A DNA stretch of 64,000 nt from LCIL01 sp041480845 (GTDB taxonomy: Bacteria; Patescibacteriota; Microgenomatia; UBA8517). Positions 16,849-26,076 of the stretch are shown here, one piece after another. A program made the position numbers and the translations under genes. The DNA lies in contig JBGPAU010000001.1 in assembly GCA_041480845.1 (NCBI GenBank), positions 1 to 64,000 on the forward strand, given 5' to 3'. Under the pieces are notes generated by a model, which saw nothing but the letters and a program-made list of their open reading frames with translations, searched no databases and was not told the origin of the DNA. Position 1 is the stretch's first letter. Each line of letters opens with the position of its first letter.

Positions 16849-18243
16849 ATGGACACTCCTCTTACCATCAAGAAAACAAGAGAAGGACTTTTGAAAAAGA
16901 AATATTCGGCGGTTGAGCTGGTGGATGAATATTTAAGCAGAATCAATAAACATAAAAATCTAAATGCCTTTTTAACGTTATCAGATGAAGTTGCATATTC
17001 AGAGGCCAAGGAAATTGATAAGCTAGTCGGAGTTGGAATAGCCACGAATCAGTATCCTTTGCTCGGTTCGACGGTTGCACATAAAGATCTTTTTCTAACG
17101 AAGGGGATAAGAACAACAGCCGGTTCAAAAGTTTTGGAATCTTATGTTCCAGAATACTCCGCAACTGTTGTCGAAAGAGAAAAAAGGGGTGGGGCTATTG
17201 CGATTGGTAAAACCAATTGTGATGCCTGGGCGCATGGGGCTAGCGGTGAAAACTCTGATTTCGGGCCAACTCTAAACCCGTGGAATAAAGGATTTGTTCC
17301 CGGAGGTTCTTCAAGCGGTTCTGCAGCGGCCGTTGCTGCGGGCTTGAGTTTGGTAGCAACAGGGACCGACACGGGCGGGTCGATACGACAGCCGGCGAAT
17401 TTTTGCGGGGTTGTCGGACTTAAGCCTACTTATGGCGCAGTTTCGAGATATGGGGTAATAGCAATGGCCTCGTCGCTTGACAGTATCGGCTGTTTTGGAA
17501 TGACAGTCGAAGATGTCGAAATAATTTTCAATATTACAAAAGGTGAAGACGGTTTTGATTCAACAGTAAAGAATGTTGAAAGTGTGAAACCAAAGTCAAA
17601 ACTGAAAATTGGAATTCCCAAAGAATACTTCAGCAAGGGACTCGATAAAGAAGTTGAAAAATCCATATTTGAGGCAATCAATGTTCTGGAGAAAGCGGGC
17701 GTTGAGTTTATTGATATTTCTCTTCCAAATACAAAACACGCAATATCTGTTTACTATATTATTCAGCCTGCCGAAGTTTCTTCCAATTTGGGAAGGTATG
17801 ACGGAATAAGGTTTGGAGGCGGCAGAAGCACATTCGGAGCCGAAGCAAAACGAAGGATTATGCTTGGGACTTACGTTCTTTCGGCCGGATATTACGACGC
17901 ATATTATCTTAAAGCACAAAAAGTCAGATCAAAAATGATAAATGATTTTGACAATGTTTTTGGCAAAGTTGACGCGCTTATTACACCGGTATCCCCAACT
18001 GCCGCGTTTAGGATTGGGGAGAAAAAGGAAGATCCGTTACAAATGTATTTAGCCGATATTTATACAGCCAGTGCAAATTTGGCAGGGATTCCCGGGTTGG
18101 CAATTCCCTCCGGGTTTAACAAAATTGGTTTACCTCTGGGGTTCCAATTAATGGGACCAAGATTTTCTGAAAATACACTTTTTGAACTTGGAAAACTTTA
18201 CCACCATGTGGTTGGTTACCAGCCTAAAGTAGCATTGGAATAA
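16849..18243 (+). CDS. gatA: Asp/Glu-tRNA amidotransferase subunit A
   Basis: A 464-residue amidase-signature enzyme. The Ser-cisSer-Lys triad is present: Lys in VAHKDLFLTKG, cis-Ser in GGSSSGSAAAVAAG, and the nucleophile Ser in GTDTGGSIRQPA. It releases ammonia from glutamine for GatB. It starts at the base after the gatC stop, with no room for a separate ribosome binding site, so it is probably coupled. An MFS transporter gene lies between it and gatB, an unusual split of the operon. Confidence 0.96.
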   Translation: MDTPLTIKKTREGLLKKKYSAVELVDEYLSRINKHKNLNAFLTLSDEVAYSEAKEIDKLVGVGIATNQYPLLGSTVAHKDLFLTKGIRTTAGSKVLESYVPEYSATVVEREKRGGAIAIGKTNCDAWAHGASGENSDFGPTLNPWNKGFVPGGSSSGSAAAVAAGLSLVATGTDTGGSIRQPANFCGVVGLKPTYGAVSRYGVIAMASSLDSIGCFGMTVEDVEIIFNITKGEDGFDSTVKNVESVKPKSKLKIGIPKEYFSKGLDKEVEKSIFEAINVLEKAGVEFIDISLPNTKHAISVYYIIQPAEVSSNLGRYDGIRFGGGRSTFGAEAKRRIMLGTYVLSAGYYDAYYLKAQKVRSKMINDFDNVFGKVDALITPVSPTAAFRIGEKKEDPLQMYLADIYTASANLAGIPGLAIPSGFNKIGLPLGFQLMGPRFSENTLFELGKLYHHVVGYQPKVALE

Positions 18244-18244
18244 C

Positions 18245-19498
18245 ATGTTGCAGGAATTTAAACCGGTTTTAAAAAATAGAAACTTTGTTTATTTGTGGAC
18301 TTCGCAAATTACGTCCCAGTTGACGATAAACATCATGAATTTTGTTTTTCTTATTTGGCTCTTTGGTAAAACAGGTTCCGCCATTTCTACTTCATTTCTT
18401 TGGGTTGCTTACTCGCTCCCGGCTATTCTAGTCGGACCGTTTGCTTCCGCCACTGTGGATCTCGTCGACAGGCGGAAAATGCTTATTGCTACCAACCTGC
18501 TTCAGAGCTTGACCATTCTTTTTTATGCATTGGCTCACCCGGGAAATATTTTTGTGCTTTTTGAGGTAGTTTTTATTTACTCGCTTTTAAACCAATTTTA
18601 TGTGCCGGCAGAAAGCGCCAGTTTACCTTCCCTTTTACCCAAGGATAGATTGCCCCAAGGCAATAGTCTCTTTTTACTCACACAGCAGGGATCTCTCGTT
18701 TTGGGTTTTGGTGTTGCAGGATTTATGCTTGCATTACTTGGTTTTGAAGACACCCTTTTACTTTGTTCGTTTTTACTTTTTGTGGCTTTTTTGAGTACCT
18801 TATTTCTTCCTAAACTTACAACAGGCAATGATGTTCCGCGGACATTCGAACTGGCCGTTACCGGATTTTTTGACAAAATTATAGAGGGATATAAATTTAT
18901 TAAAGGCGAACGCAAGGTTTTGGCACCATTTTTATTGTTAATAATTTTTCAGGTTTTGGTTCAGGTAGCGACAGTTGCAGTTCCTTCCATCGCCAGGGAT
19001 CTTCTCAGATTATCCCTGAATACCGCGGGTATATTTATACTTGTGCCTGCCGGGATCGGTGCAATTTTAGGAATTCTCGTTCTACCCAGACTGATAGAAA
19101 GAGGCTGGCGCAAGAAAAAAGTCATAGAAAGATGCTTGATGCTTGTCGGTGTTTTTCTTTTCCTCTTCACTTTTATAATTCCGCTTCTGCCTTTCGTTTT
19201 GAGGGTTGTATCAACTTTTGTATCATTTGTAATACTGGGCATATCATTTGTGGGAGTAACCATTCCCTCGCAAACTTTCTTGCAGGAATCTACGCCTAAA
19301 GAACTAAGGGGAAGAGTTTTTGGCAATTACTGGTTTTTGGTTACGGTTGCCTCGGTTCTTCCTGTTATTTTCTCCGGTTCAATTATTGAAGTTCTTGGAA
19401 TAAGGATTTTACTTTTGATATTTTCACTTTTGGGAATTTTCGGGTTTCTATTGTCAAGAAGGTTTGGAGATAATTTTTTAAATAATGGAACAACGTAA
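18245..19498 (+). CDS. MFS transporter (MFS_3 / EntS-like exporter)
   Basis: A 417-residue protein with about 12 transmembrane helices. The motif-A loop between helices 2 and 3 reads ATVDLVDRRKML, close to the DRxxRR pattern. A late TPKELRGRVFGNYW is typical of the MFS_3 branch that includes enterobactin exporters and macrolide efflux pumps. The substrate is unknown. The gene sits between gatA (1-bp gap) and gatB (14-nt overlap), so it is transcribed with translation genes without an obvious link of function. Confidence 0.86.
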   Translation: MLQEFKPVLKNRNFVYLWTSQITSQLTINIMNFVFLIWLFGKTGSAISTSFLWVAYSLPAILVGPFASATVDLVDRRKMLIATNLLQSLTILFYALAHPGNIFVLFEVVFIYSLLNQFYVPAESASLPSLLPKDRLPQGNSLFLLTQQGSLVLGFGVAGFMLALLGFEDTLLLCSFLLFVAFLSTLFLPKLTTGNDVPRTFELAVTGFFDKIIEGYKFIKGERKVLAPFLLLIIFQVLVQVATVAVPSIARDLLRLSLNTAGIFILVPAGIGAILGILVLPRLIERGWRKKKVIERCLMLVGVFLFLFTFIIPLLPFVLRVVSTFVSFVILGISFVGVTIPSQTFLQESTPKELRGRVFGNYWFLVTVASVLPVIFSGSIIEVLGIRILLLIFSLLGIFGFLLSRRFGDNFLNNGTT

Positions 19499-20792
19499 AT
19501 ATATACCGGTTATAGGACTGGAGGTGCACATTGAGCTTTCCACAAAATCTAAACTTTTTTGTGGGTGCTCTGCGGATCATTTTGGGAAAAAGCCGAATAC
19601 ACAGGTTTGTCCCGTGTGTTTGGGACTTCCGGGGGCGCTTCCCTCTACAAACCGAGAGGCAGTGGAATCTGTAATAAAATTCGGATTGGCACTCGGATGC
19701 AAAATAAACAGTTTTTCAAAATTTGACCGGAAACATTACTTTTATCCCGATTTGCCGAAGGGTTATCAAATTTCCCAGTACGACCTTCCAATTTGTGGAA
19801 GCGGAAAATTCCAAATTAATATCAGGAGAATTCATTTGGAAGAAGACACAGGAAAACTTGTTCACGAGAAGGTTGACGGGGTTAAATCGTCTTTAATTGA
19901 TTTCAACAGGAGTTCTGTTCCTTTAATGGAAATGGTAACTGAGCCGGAATTTCATGATACTGAAAGTATTATTTCGTTTCTCAAGGAAATTCAGCTAATC
20001 GCAAGATATTTGGAAATCAGCAATGCCGATATGGAGAAAGGCAGCATGAGACTGGAGGCAAACATCTCGCTTTCGGCTGACGGGACGCTTCCTAATTACA
20101 AAGTGGAGCTTAAGAATATTAACTCTTTCAGATTTTTGGGAAAAGCAATAAAGGCGGAAATAGTCAGGCAGGAAGAAATTCTTATTAAAGGCGGGAAAAT
20201 TGATCTGGAAACACGGGGTTATGACGAAGTGAAGCAAGTAACGTTCCTGCAAAGAAGTAAAGAGGAAGCCCATGATTACCGCTATTTTCCGGAACCGGAT
20301 TTGCCTCCAATAAAATTGGAACAATTAACAATTAACAATTTACAATTAACAATTCCGGAATTGCCTAAGAAAAAAAGAGACAGATTTGAAAAAGATTTTG
20401 TGTTGCCCAAAGATTTTGCGGAAATTTTAGTTTCGGATAAAAACCGTGCAGATTATTTCGAAGAAGTTATCAAACTTGGAAGCGGGAAGGCATTTTCGGC
20501 AAAAACTGTTGCTGACCTCATGATTAATAAAAGACTTGATTCAGGGTTTCCCGAGCCGGCAGGTTTTGTCAGAAAGATATTAGAAATGACCTCTGTTGAG
20601 TATGCATCCCAACAGGGAACAGAAATTGCTATTATTGAGGTTATGGCGGAGAATCAGAAGGCCGTAAGTGATTATAAAAACGGCAAGGGAGAAGTTGTTG
20701 GTTTTCTTATCGGAATGGTACAGAAAAAGTTGAAAGGCAAAGGGAACCCCGGAATTATTCGTGAATCAGTTTTAAAATATTTACAAAAATGA
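19485..20792 (+). CDS. gatB: Asp/Glu-tRNA amidotransferase subunit B
   Basis: A 435-residue protein with the GatB start VIGLEVHIELSTKSKLFCGC and the CPVCLGLPGALP zinc/tRNA region. The catalytic core KFDRKHYFYPDLPKGYQISQ and NRSSVPLMEMVTEPEF follow, then a C-terminal YqeY-like tail (AKTVADLMI and GKGNPGIIRESV). It activates the tRNA-bound acid with ATP and amidates it. A tract at about 20319-20356 is built from the repeating unit AATTAACA yet keeps the frame. It overlaps the MFS gene and is coupled by ATGA to the GGDEF gene. Confidence 0.94.
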   Translation: MEQRKYIPVIGLEVHIELSTKSKLFCGCSADHFGKKPNTQVCPVCLGLPGALPSTNREAVESVIKFGLALGCKINSFSKFDRKHYFYPDLPKGYQISQYDLPICGSGKFQINIRRIHLEEDTGKLVHEKVDGVKSSLIDFNRSSVPLMEMVTEPEFHDTESIISFLKEIQLIARYLEISNADMEKGSMRLEANISLSADGTLPNYKVELKNINSFRFLGKAIKAEIVRQEEILIKGGKIDLETRGYDEVKQVTFLQRSKEEAHDYRYFPEPDLPPIKLEQLTINNLQLTIPELPKKKRDRFEKDFVLPKDFAEILVSDKNRADYFEEVIKLGSGKAFSAKTVADLMINKRLDSGFPEPAGFVRKILEMTSVEYASQQGTEIAIIEVMAENQKAVSDYKNGKGEVVGFLIGMVQKKLKGKGNPGIIRESVLKYLQK

Positions 20793-21433
20793 CAGATAAG
20801 GTTAAAGAAGATTTTCAATTCGAAGGCGCCAAAACCGCTCATGAAGACCTGGGGAATACCGATGAGGGGAGAAGAATTTTATCTAGTGAAAAAGGAGCAA
20901 CTATTCTTGATACCTATGAGCGCGAGGCAAAATTAAAATCCGAGAACATACGTGATGCGATGACCGGACTATTCAATTACGGGTATTTGATGAATGAGTT
21001 GGATGCCAAAACTAAAGAACATGATAATAAACTGGCACTAATTTGGGTTGATATGGATAATCTTAAAGTTACAAACGACTCGATTGGTCATGAAGCGGGT
21101 ACCGATGTTGTCAAGGGGGTGGCAAGAGTGGTTGCAAACAAAATAAGGTCAAATGAAAACGGACTCGCAGCAAGATACGGCGGGGATGAGTTTGTAATTT
21201 TACTTCCGGGAAATATGAACGTTGAAAGCCTAAGACAAAGGGGAGAGGAAATTAGGAAAGCGGTGTTTGATGCAAAATTTAGAGCGGGTGGGACCAATGT
21301 TCATCAAACAGTTAGCATTGGCGTAGGTTTGTGGAATGGAGTCGAGACAGCCAAGCAATTTTTGGAAAGGGTTGACAAGGCCATGTATGAGGCTAAGAAA
21401 AAAGGCCGAAATCTTGTTGTAGAAGCAGAATAA
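20789..21433 (+). CDS. GGDEF-domain protein, probable diguanylate cyclase
   Basis: A 214-residue soluble protein. An N-terminal 50-residue helical region of unknown role is followed by a complete GGDEF domain: DAMTGLFNYGYLMNEL at the start, VDMDNLKVTND for metal and substrate, and RYGGDEFVILLPG as the active-site loop. The residues needed to make cyclic di-GMP from GTP look intact. No RxxD inhibitory site is seen five residues before the loop. It overlaps gatB (ATGA) and shares one base with the dnaE start. No sensory or membrane domain is attached. Confidence 0.88.
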   Translation: MTDKVKEDFQFEGAKTAHEDLGNTDEGRRILSSEKGATILDTYEREAKLKSENIRDAMTGLFNYGYLMNELDAKTKEHDNKLALIWVDMDNLKVTNDSIGHEAGTDVVKGVARVVANKIRSNENGLAARYGGDEFVILLPGNMNVESLRQRGEEIRKAVFDAKFRAGGTNVHQTVSIGVGLWNGVETAKQFLERVDKAMYEAKKKGRNLVVEAE

Positions 21434-24400
21434 TGTCAAAATTTGTTCATCTTCACGTTCACACGGAATACTCGCTTCTTGATGGACTTTCAAATATAAA
21501 AAAACTCTTAAGTCACGTCAAAGAAAACGGGATGGATTCCGTCGCCATAACCGATCATGGGGTGATGTATGGCGAGATAGAATTTTACAAGGAGGCTAAA
21601 AAGCAGGAAGTCAAACCTATTTTGGGGATGGAAGGCTATATTACGCAGGGATTATTGACGGATAGGCCGGGAAGGGGCGAACTTCATAATTACCATTTAA
21701 TACTTTTGGCAAAAGATAATGAAGGCTACCAGAATTTAATGAAGCTCACCTCAATTGCGCATCTCATGGGGTATTATTACAAGCCAAGGTTTGATAGAGA
21801 AACTCTGCAAAAATATTCAAAAGGTCTAATCTGCACATCGGCCTGCCCACTGGGAGAGGTCGGTCAGGCAATATTAGATAATGAACCTGCGAAAGCAAAG
21901 AAAATTGTCGAGTGGTACCTTGATGTTTTCGGTAAAGACTACTTCCTGGAAATTCAAAGACATGAATTTGGCAGCTGGGTTGAAAAGGCCCAAAATCAGG
22001 AAATTAAGACTTCTCTAATCGAAATGGCCGAGAATGAAAAAAAGTGGAATCAGGGGATTTTAAAACTGAGCAGGGAAATGGGGGTGCCGGTAGTGGCAAC
22101 AAACGATGCACATTATATAAAGTCTGTTGACGCTTTGGCACAGGATATTTTGGTTTGTGTTTCTACGGGTAAAGTTGTTACTGATATCAAAAGGATGCGC
22201 TATATCGACGCGCAGACCTTCTATGTAAGAAGTCCAGAAGAAATGACAGGTCTTTTTTCTGACGTTCCCGATGCTTTGGAAAATACAGTTAAGATTGCAG
22301 ATAAATGCAATGTTGAAATTACCCTGGGAAAGTGGTCTTTTCCCAAGTTTCCACTACCTGAAGGAGTAACGTCAAACGATCAACTTAAAACCCTTGCCAG
22401 AGAAAGTCTTAAAAAAGTGATTCCAAAACCCGATAAAGAAACTAGGCAACGCCTGGAGCATGAACTTGAAATTATTTGCAGCAAAGGCTACGCACCTTAT
22501 TTTTTGATCGTCCGCGATTTAGCCAATTGGACGAATTCACGAGGAATTATCACTAATACAAGAGGTTCGGCTGCGGGGAGCTTGGTTTCTTATGTATTGG
22601 GGATTACAACCGTTAATCCCCTTAAATATTATTTACCTTTTGAACGTTTCTTAAATCCTTTTAGGCCAAGTCCCCCGGATATTGACTTTGATGTGGCTGA
22701 TGACCGGAGAGAGGAGATAATCGGTTATATTACGGAAAAATATGGTAGAGAAAAAGTGGCTCAGGTTTGCACTTTCGGTAGAATGTTGAGTAGGGCAGCA
22801 GTACGGGATGTTGCCAGGGTTTTGGGATATCCTTATTCTACCGGAGACAGGATTGCCAAAATAATCCCGCCTCCAAAACAGGGTTTCCCGATTACAATTC
22901 CAAACGCACTCGAAGAGGTGCTTGATCTTAGAAATCTTTATGACACGGACCCCGATACTAAAAAGGTTTTGGATTTGGCTATTCAAATCGAAGGGAATGC
23001 CAGACATGTTTCGGTGCACGCCGCAGGTGTAGTTGTTGCTCCCAGCGCAATTACTGATTATTCTCCGGTGCAGAAGGAACCTTCAGGAGAAAAAATAATA
23101 ACACAGTACGAAATGCATGCTTGCGAAGATGTCGGTCTCATTAAATTTGATATTCTCGGAATCAGAAATTTGTCCATTCTCGGTGCGGCTGTTGACATAG
23201 TCAAGACGCGTTTGGGAATTAATGTTGACCTTCATACAATTCCCCTTGATGACAAAAAAACTTTTGAGATGCTGGCCAAAGGAGAAACAATGGGAGTATT
23301 TCAATTTGCCAGCGGTGGAATGACAAAATATCTGACCGAACTAAAACCCACTCAAATTGAAGATTTGATGGTAATGGTTGCACTTTATAGGCCGGGACCG
23401 ATATCACAGATACCGGAATATATCAGAAGGAAACACAATCCCAAATTAATTAAATATTTGGATCCGAGAATGGAAAAGTTTTTAGGAAAATCGTTCGGGT
23501 TAATCGTTTATCAGGATGATTTGCTTTTTTGCGCCCTCGACCTTGCCGGCTATACTTGGGAGGAAGCAGATAAATTTAGAAAAGCTGTGGGTAAAAAAAT
23601 TCCCGAAGAAATGGCAGCCCAGAAAGAGAAGTTTAAGAAAGGGATAGTGGCTAATGGGCAAACGGAGGAATTTGCCGAACATCTTTGGGAACTTTTTGAG
23701 CCCTTCCAGTCATACGGGTTTAACAAAGCCCATGCCGCCTCATATGGGATGGTTGCTTATCAGACAGCTTATATGAAGGCAAATTATTCGGTTGAGTATA
23801 TGACCGCACTTCTTACCGCCGAATCTGACGATAAAGATAAAGTGACAGCTGCAATAAATGAATGTGTCAGGATGAAGATAAAAGTTCTCCCGCCCGATAT
23901 TAACGAGTCGGAAGTCGGTTTTACCATTGTTCCCGAACAGAATTCTTTGAACGGAAAAGGTATCAGGTTTGGTCTTTCTGCAATTAAGAATGTGGGCGAA
24001 GCGGCAATCGGGGCAATTCTTTCAGCCAGGGAGGGTAAAAAGTTTTTGTCCTTTGCTGATTTTTTGTCAAAAGTTGACGGCAGAAAAGTAAATAAGAAGG
24101 TTCTTGAAAGCTTAATTAAAGTTGGTGCAATGTCAGCATTTGGTTCACGGGCTGCACTTTTGGCTTCGGTAGACTCCATTCGCGAAAAAGTTACAAAACC
24201 AAAAGGGGATGATAACCAACAAGGACTTTTTGCTACGGGAGAAATTAAAAAGACCGAAGCTGCATCGGTAATTACAATTTCCAATGTTCAGGAGTTTTCG
24301 GACGATGAGCTCGAATCTTTAGAGCGTCAACTTTTGGGATTTTCCCTTTCCGCAAAGCCCATCTCGGAACTTATCGGCCCCTTGATGTTTCAGTCAACCC

Positions 24401-24909
24401 ACAAAATTTTTGAAATAACCTCGACCGAAACTTATTCGGAAATGGTTAGGGTTGCCGGGGTGGTAACCGAAGTAAGAGTAATAACAACCCGGAAAACCGG
24501 GGCCGAAATGGCTTTTGCCAAGTTCGACGACGGTACGGGAACTTTGGAACTTGTGATATTCCCGAAAGTATTTAAAGCGTCACGGGATTTTTGGACAGAA
24601 GGACAACCTCTTTTGATAGTAGGCAAGGTAGACAGCCGGGATGAAACCCCTGCAATTCTGGTTGAATCGATAGAAACACTATCAAGCTTAGCTCAGGAGA
24701 AAGAAAGGGAAGTTTTTGTGAAAATACCTAAAGACACCGACTCAAATTCCCTCAAAAGATTAAAAACTCTTCTTACCCAGAATTTGGGTGCCCAGGCGGG
24801 GTATTTGGTATTTGAAGGAGGCAAAAAAATAAAATTACCGTTTAAAATTATCTGGAATGAAACTCTGGCCAAGCAAATTACTGAAATTCTTGAGAATAAA
24901 GAGCATTAA
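21433..24909 (+). CDS. dnaE: DNA polymerase III alpha subunit
   Basis: A 1158-residue replicative polymerase of DnaE1 layout. The PHP domain comes first, with the intact HVHTEYSLLDG and ITDHG ligands. The palm carries PDIDFDVADDRR near residue 415, and a later KFDILGIRNLSIL supplies the third catalytic acid region. FRKAVGKKIPEEM marks the fingers, and a tandem HhH (KNVGEAAIGAIL) precedes an OB-fold (VRVAGVVTEVRVITTRKTG). It copies the chromosome with the sliding clamp. It starts on the last base of the GGDEF stop. Confidence 0.97.
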   Translation: MSKFVHLHVHTEYSLLDGLSNIKKLLSHVKENGMDSVAITDHGVMYGEIEFYKEAKKQEVKPILGMEGYITQGLLTDRPGRGELHNYHLILLAKDNEGYQNLMKLTSIAHLMGYYYKPRFDRETLQKYSKGLICTSACPLGEVGQAILDNEPAKAKKIVEWYLDVFGKDYFLEIQRHEFGSWVEKAQNQEIKTSLIEMAENEKKWNQGILKLSREMGVPVVATNDAHYIKSVDALAQDILVCVSTGKVVTDIKRMRYIDAQTFYVRSPEEMTGLFSDVPDALENTVKIADKCNVEITLGKWSFPKFPLPEGVTSNDQLKTLARESLKKVIPKPDKETRQRLEHELEIICSKGYAPYFLIVRDLANWTNSRGIITNTRGSAAGSLVSYVLGITTVNPLKYYLPFERFLNPFRPSPPDIDFDVADDRREEIIGYITEKYGREKVAQVCTFGRMLSRAAVRDVARVLGYPYSTGDRIAKIIPPPKQGFPITIPNALEEVLDLRNLYDTDPDTKKVLDLAIQIEGNARHVSVHAAGVVVAPSAITDYSPVQKEPSGEKIITQYEMHACEDVGLIKFDILGIRNLSILGAAVDIVKTRLGINVDLHTIPLDDKKTFEMLAKGETMGVFQFASGGMTKYLTELKPTQIEDLMVMVALYRPGPISQIPEYIRRKHNPKLIKYLDPRMEKFLGKSFGLIVYQDDLLFCALDLAGYTWEEADKFRKAVGKKIPEEMAAQKEKFKKGIVANGQTEEFAEHLWELFEPFQSYGFNKAHAASYGMVAYQTAYMKANYSVEYMTALLTAESDDKDKVTAAINECVRMKIKVLPPDINESEVGFTIVPEQNSLNGKGIRFGLSAIKNVGEAAIGAILSAREGKKFLSFADFLSKVDGRKVNKKVLESLIKVGAMSAFGSRAALLASVDSIREKVTKPKGDDNQQGLFATGEIKKTEAASVITISNVQEFSDDELESLERQLLGFSLSAKPISELIGPLMFQSTHKIFEITSTETYSEMVRVAGVVTEVRVITTRKTGAEMAFAKFDDGTGTLELVIFPKVFKASRDFWTEGQPLLIVGKVDSRDETPAILVESIETLSSLAQEKEREVFVKIPKDTDSNSLKRLKTLLTQNLGAQAGYLVFEGGKKIKLPFKIIWNETLAKQITEILENKEH

Positions 24910-24919
24910 TTGCATCTCT

Positions 24920-24947
24920 TGAAGCTGGCCGTATTTTTCTGTACAAT
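24920..24947 (+). promoter_or_regulatory. Probable sigma-70 promoter of rplS
   Basis: TTGAAG at 24920-24925 and TACAAT at 24942-24947 are separated by 16 bp. The -10 box ends 8 bp before the rplS ATG and there is no Shine-Dalgarno between, so the message would be almost leaderless. Confidence 0.55.
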
Positions 24948-24955
24948 ATCGGGTT

Positions 24956-25363
24956 ATGGCTCTAAAAATTACACTTAAAGACGTTGAGTTTGGAGTTGGG
25001 GACAGGGTTCGCGTTGTTCAAAAAATTAGCGAAGGTGATGCCTCGTCTGGTTCCGGAAAATCACGTGAGGCTATTTTTGAGGGAATGGTGATTGGAATTA
25101 AAGGCAGGAATCCCGGGAAAACCTTTGTTGTAAGGAGGATTGGGGAGGCAGGAATTGGTATTGAAAGAATCTTTCCGCTTAATCTACCAACAATAGATAA
25201 AGTCACCGTTGTCAAAAGGGGTATTGAAGGAGTCAAAAGAGCCAAGCTTTACTACACTCGCGAGAAAGCCCCAACCGAGGTCGAGATGATTTTTAAAAAA
25301 GCCGCTGTTAGAATAAAGAGTGGAGAAAAAAGCCCAATCAAGCACGCAAGGAAAACTGGCTGA
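24956..25363 (+). CDS. rplS: 50S ribosomal protein L19
   Basis: A 135-residue protein. The conserved L19 core is present: GVGDRVRVVQKISEG, IFEGMVIGIKG, TFVVRRIGEAGIGIERIFPLNLPTIDKV and RAKLYYTREK. L19 sits at the 30S-50S interface near the A-site finger. About 25 extra basic residues extend the C-terminus beyond the usual end, overlapping the yraN start by 44 nt. The start lies 8 bp after a TACAAT -10 box. Confidence 0.93.
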   Translation: MALKITLKDVEFGVGDRVRVVQKISEGDASSGSGKSREAIFEGMVIGIKGRNPGKTFVVRRIGEAGIGIERIFPLNLPTIDKVTVVKRGIEGVKRAKLYYTREKAPTEVEMIFKKAAVRIKSGEKSPIKHARKTG

Positions 25364-25682
25364 GGACTTTGCGGTTAAACTTCTTACCGATGAAGGCTAC
25401 AGGGTGATTGAAAGAAACTTCAGAAGCAGGTTTGGCGAAATAGACATTATTGCAATCAAAGACGGAACCTTGATTTTTATTGAAGTTAAGGCCCGATGGA
25501 GTACAAAATTCGGTAAACCCGAAGAAGCGGTGACGCCTTCAAAACTCTGGAAAATAGGCCGGACCGGCGAATATTATTCATTATTACATCCGGACTTGCC
25601 GAAAAAATTGAGAATCGATGTAGTGGCTTTGGAAATTGAAAACGGAAAACTTTCTACTGCCAGAATTATATCGGTTGACTGA
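25320..25682 (+). CDS. yraN: UPF0102 (YraN) family nuclease-like protein
   Basis: A 120-residue protein with the UPF0102 core: QGKLAEDFAVKLLTDEGYRVIERNFRSRFGEIDIIAIKDGTLIFIEVKAR. This is a PD-(D/E)XK-type arrangement (E, GEIDII, FIEVKAR) with a C-terminal KLRIDVVALE. The family is predicted to act on Holliday-junction-like DNA, but its function is not established. It starts at a GTG at 25320 inside rplS, a common rplS-yraN neighbourhood in bacteria. Confidence 0.88.
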   Translation: MEKKAQSSTQGKLAEDFAVKLLTDEGYRVIERNFRSRFGEIDIIAIKDGTLIFIEVKARWSTKFGKPEEAVTPSKLWKIGRTGEYYSLLHPDLPKKLRIDVVALEIENGKLSTARIISVD

Positions 25683-25707
25683 AATATTCTTGAAGAATCT
25701 TTTTACA
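25682..25707 (+). terminator. Weak possible terminator after yraN
   Basis: ATTCTT GA AGAAT followed by CTTTTT forms a small hairpin with a short U tract just after the yraN stop. It is weak and may not be functional. Confidence 0.35.
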
Positions 25708-25740
25708 TGTATTAAAGTTAATTAAAGGGGGTGATTAACA

Positions 25741-25995
25741 ATGATGTATAACAATTGGGGGTTAAATCCTACCAACCTATTATTTCCGGGAATTTTGGCC
25801 GGATGGCTGGGCGTTTTATTAATTCCCATCGCAATTTGGAGCGTTTTTTGGATGGGATGGGCTCTTTGGAGGGCAGCCAAGGATGACAACAAAGTCTGGT
25901 TTATAATTTTACTATTGGTTCACACAGTGGGAATCTTAGATATTATATATATTTTCCTTGTCTCCAAAAAAACGGGAAGAAAAGGTAGAAAATAA
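25741..25995 (+). CDS. Small two-helix membrane protein (DUF5652-like)
   Basis: An 84-residue protein with two hydrophobic helices separated by a short basic/acidic loop (WRAAKDDNK), ending in a Lys/Arg/Gly-rich tail. The pattern W-x-x-AL-W-x-AA-x-D...WF-I-LL-x-x-T-x-GILDIIY fits DUF5652, common in CPR genomes; function unknown. Unusually for this window it has a very strong Shine-Dalgarno (AAAGGGGGTGATT) before the ATG, pointing to high expression from its own leader. Confidence 0.75.
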   Translation: MMYNNWGLNPTNLLFPGILAGWLGVLLIPIAIWSVFWMGWALWRAAKDDNKVWFIILLLVHTVGILDIIYIFLVSKKTGRKGRK

Positions 25996-26018
25996 GATTT
26001 CAATTTTAACCGGAGTCG

Positions 26019-26046
26019 TTGACAATATTGGGTTTGTTGGTAAAAT
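26019..26046 (+). promoter_or_regulatory. Promoter of the tRNA-Cys gene
   Basis: TTGACA at 26019-26024 and TAAAAT at 26041-26046 with a 16-bp spacer, ending 30 bp before the tRNA-Cys gene. It may also drive the second tRNA and the folded RNAs downstream. Confidence 0.65.
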
Positions 26047-26076
26047 ATGCGTCTGTTCTTTGAATTTTTTGTTTAT

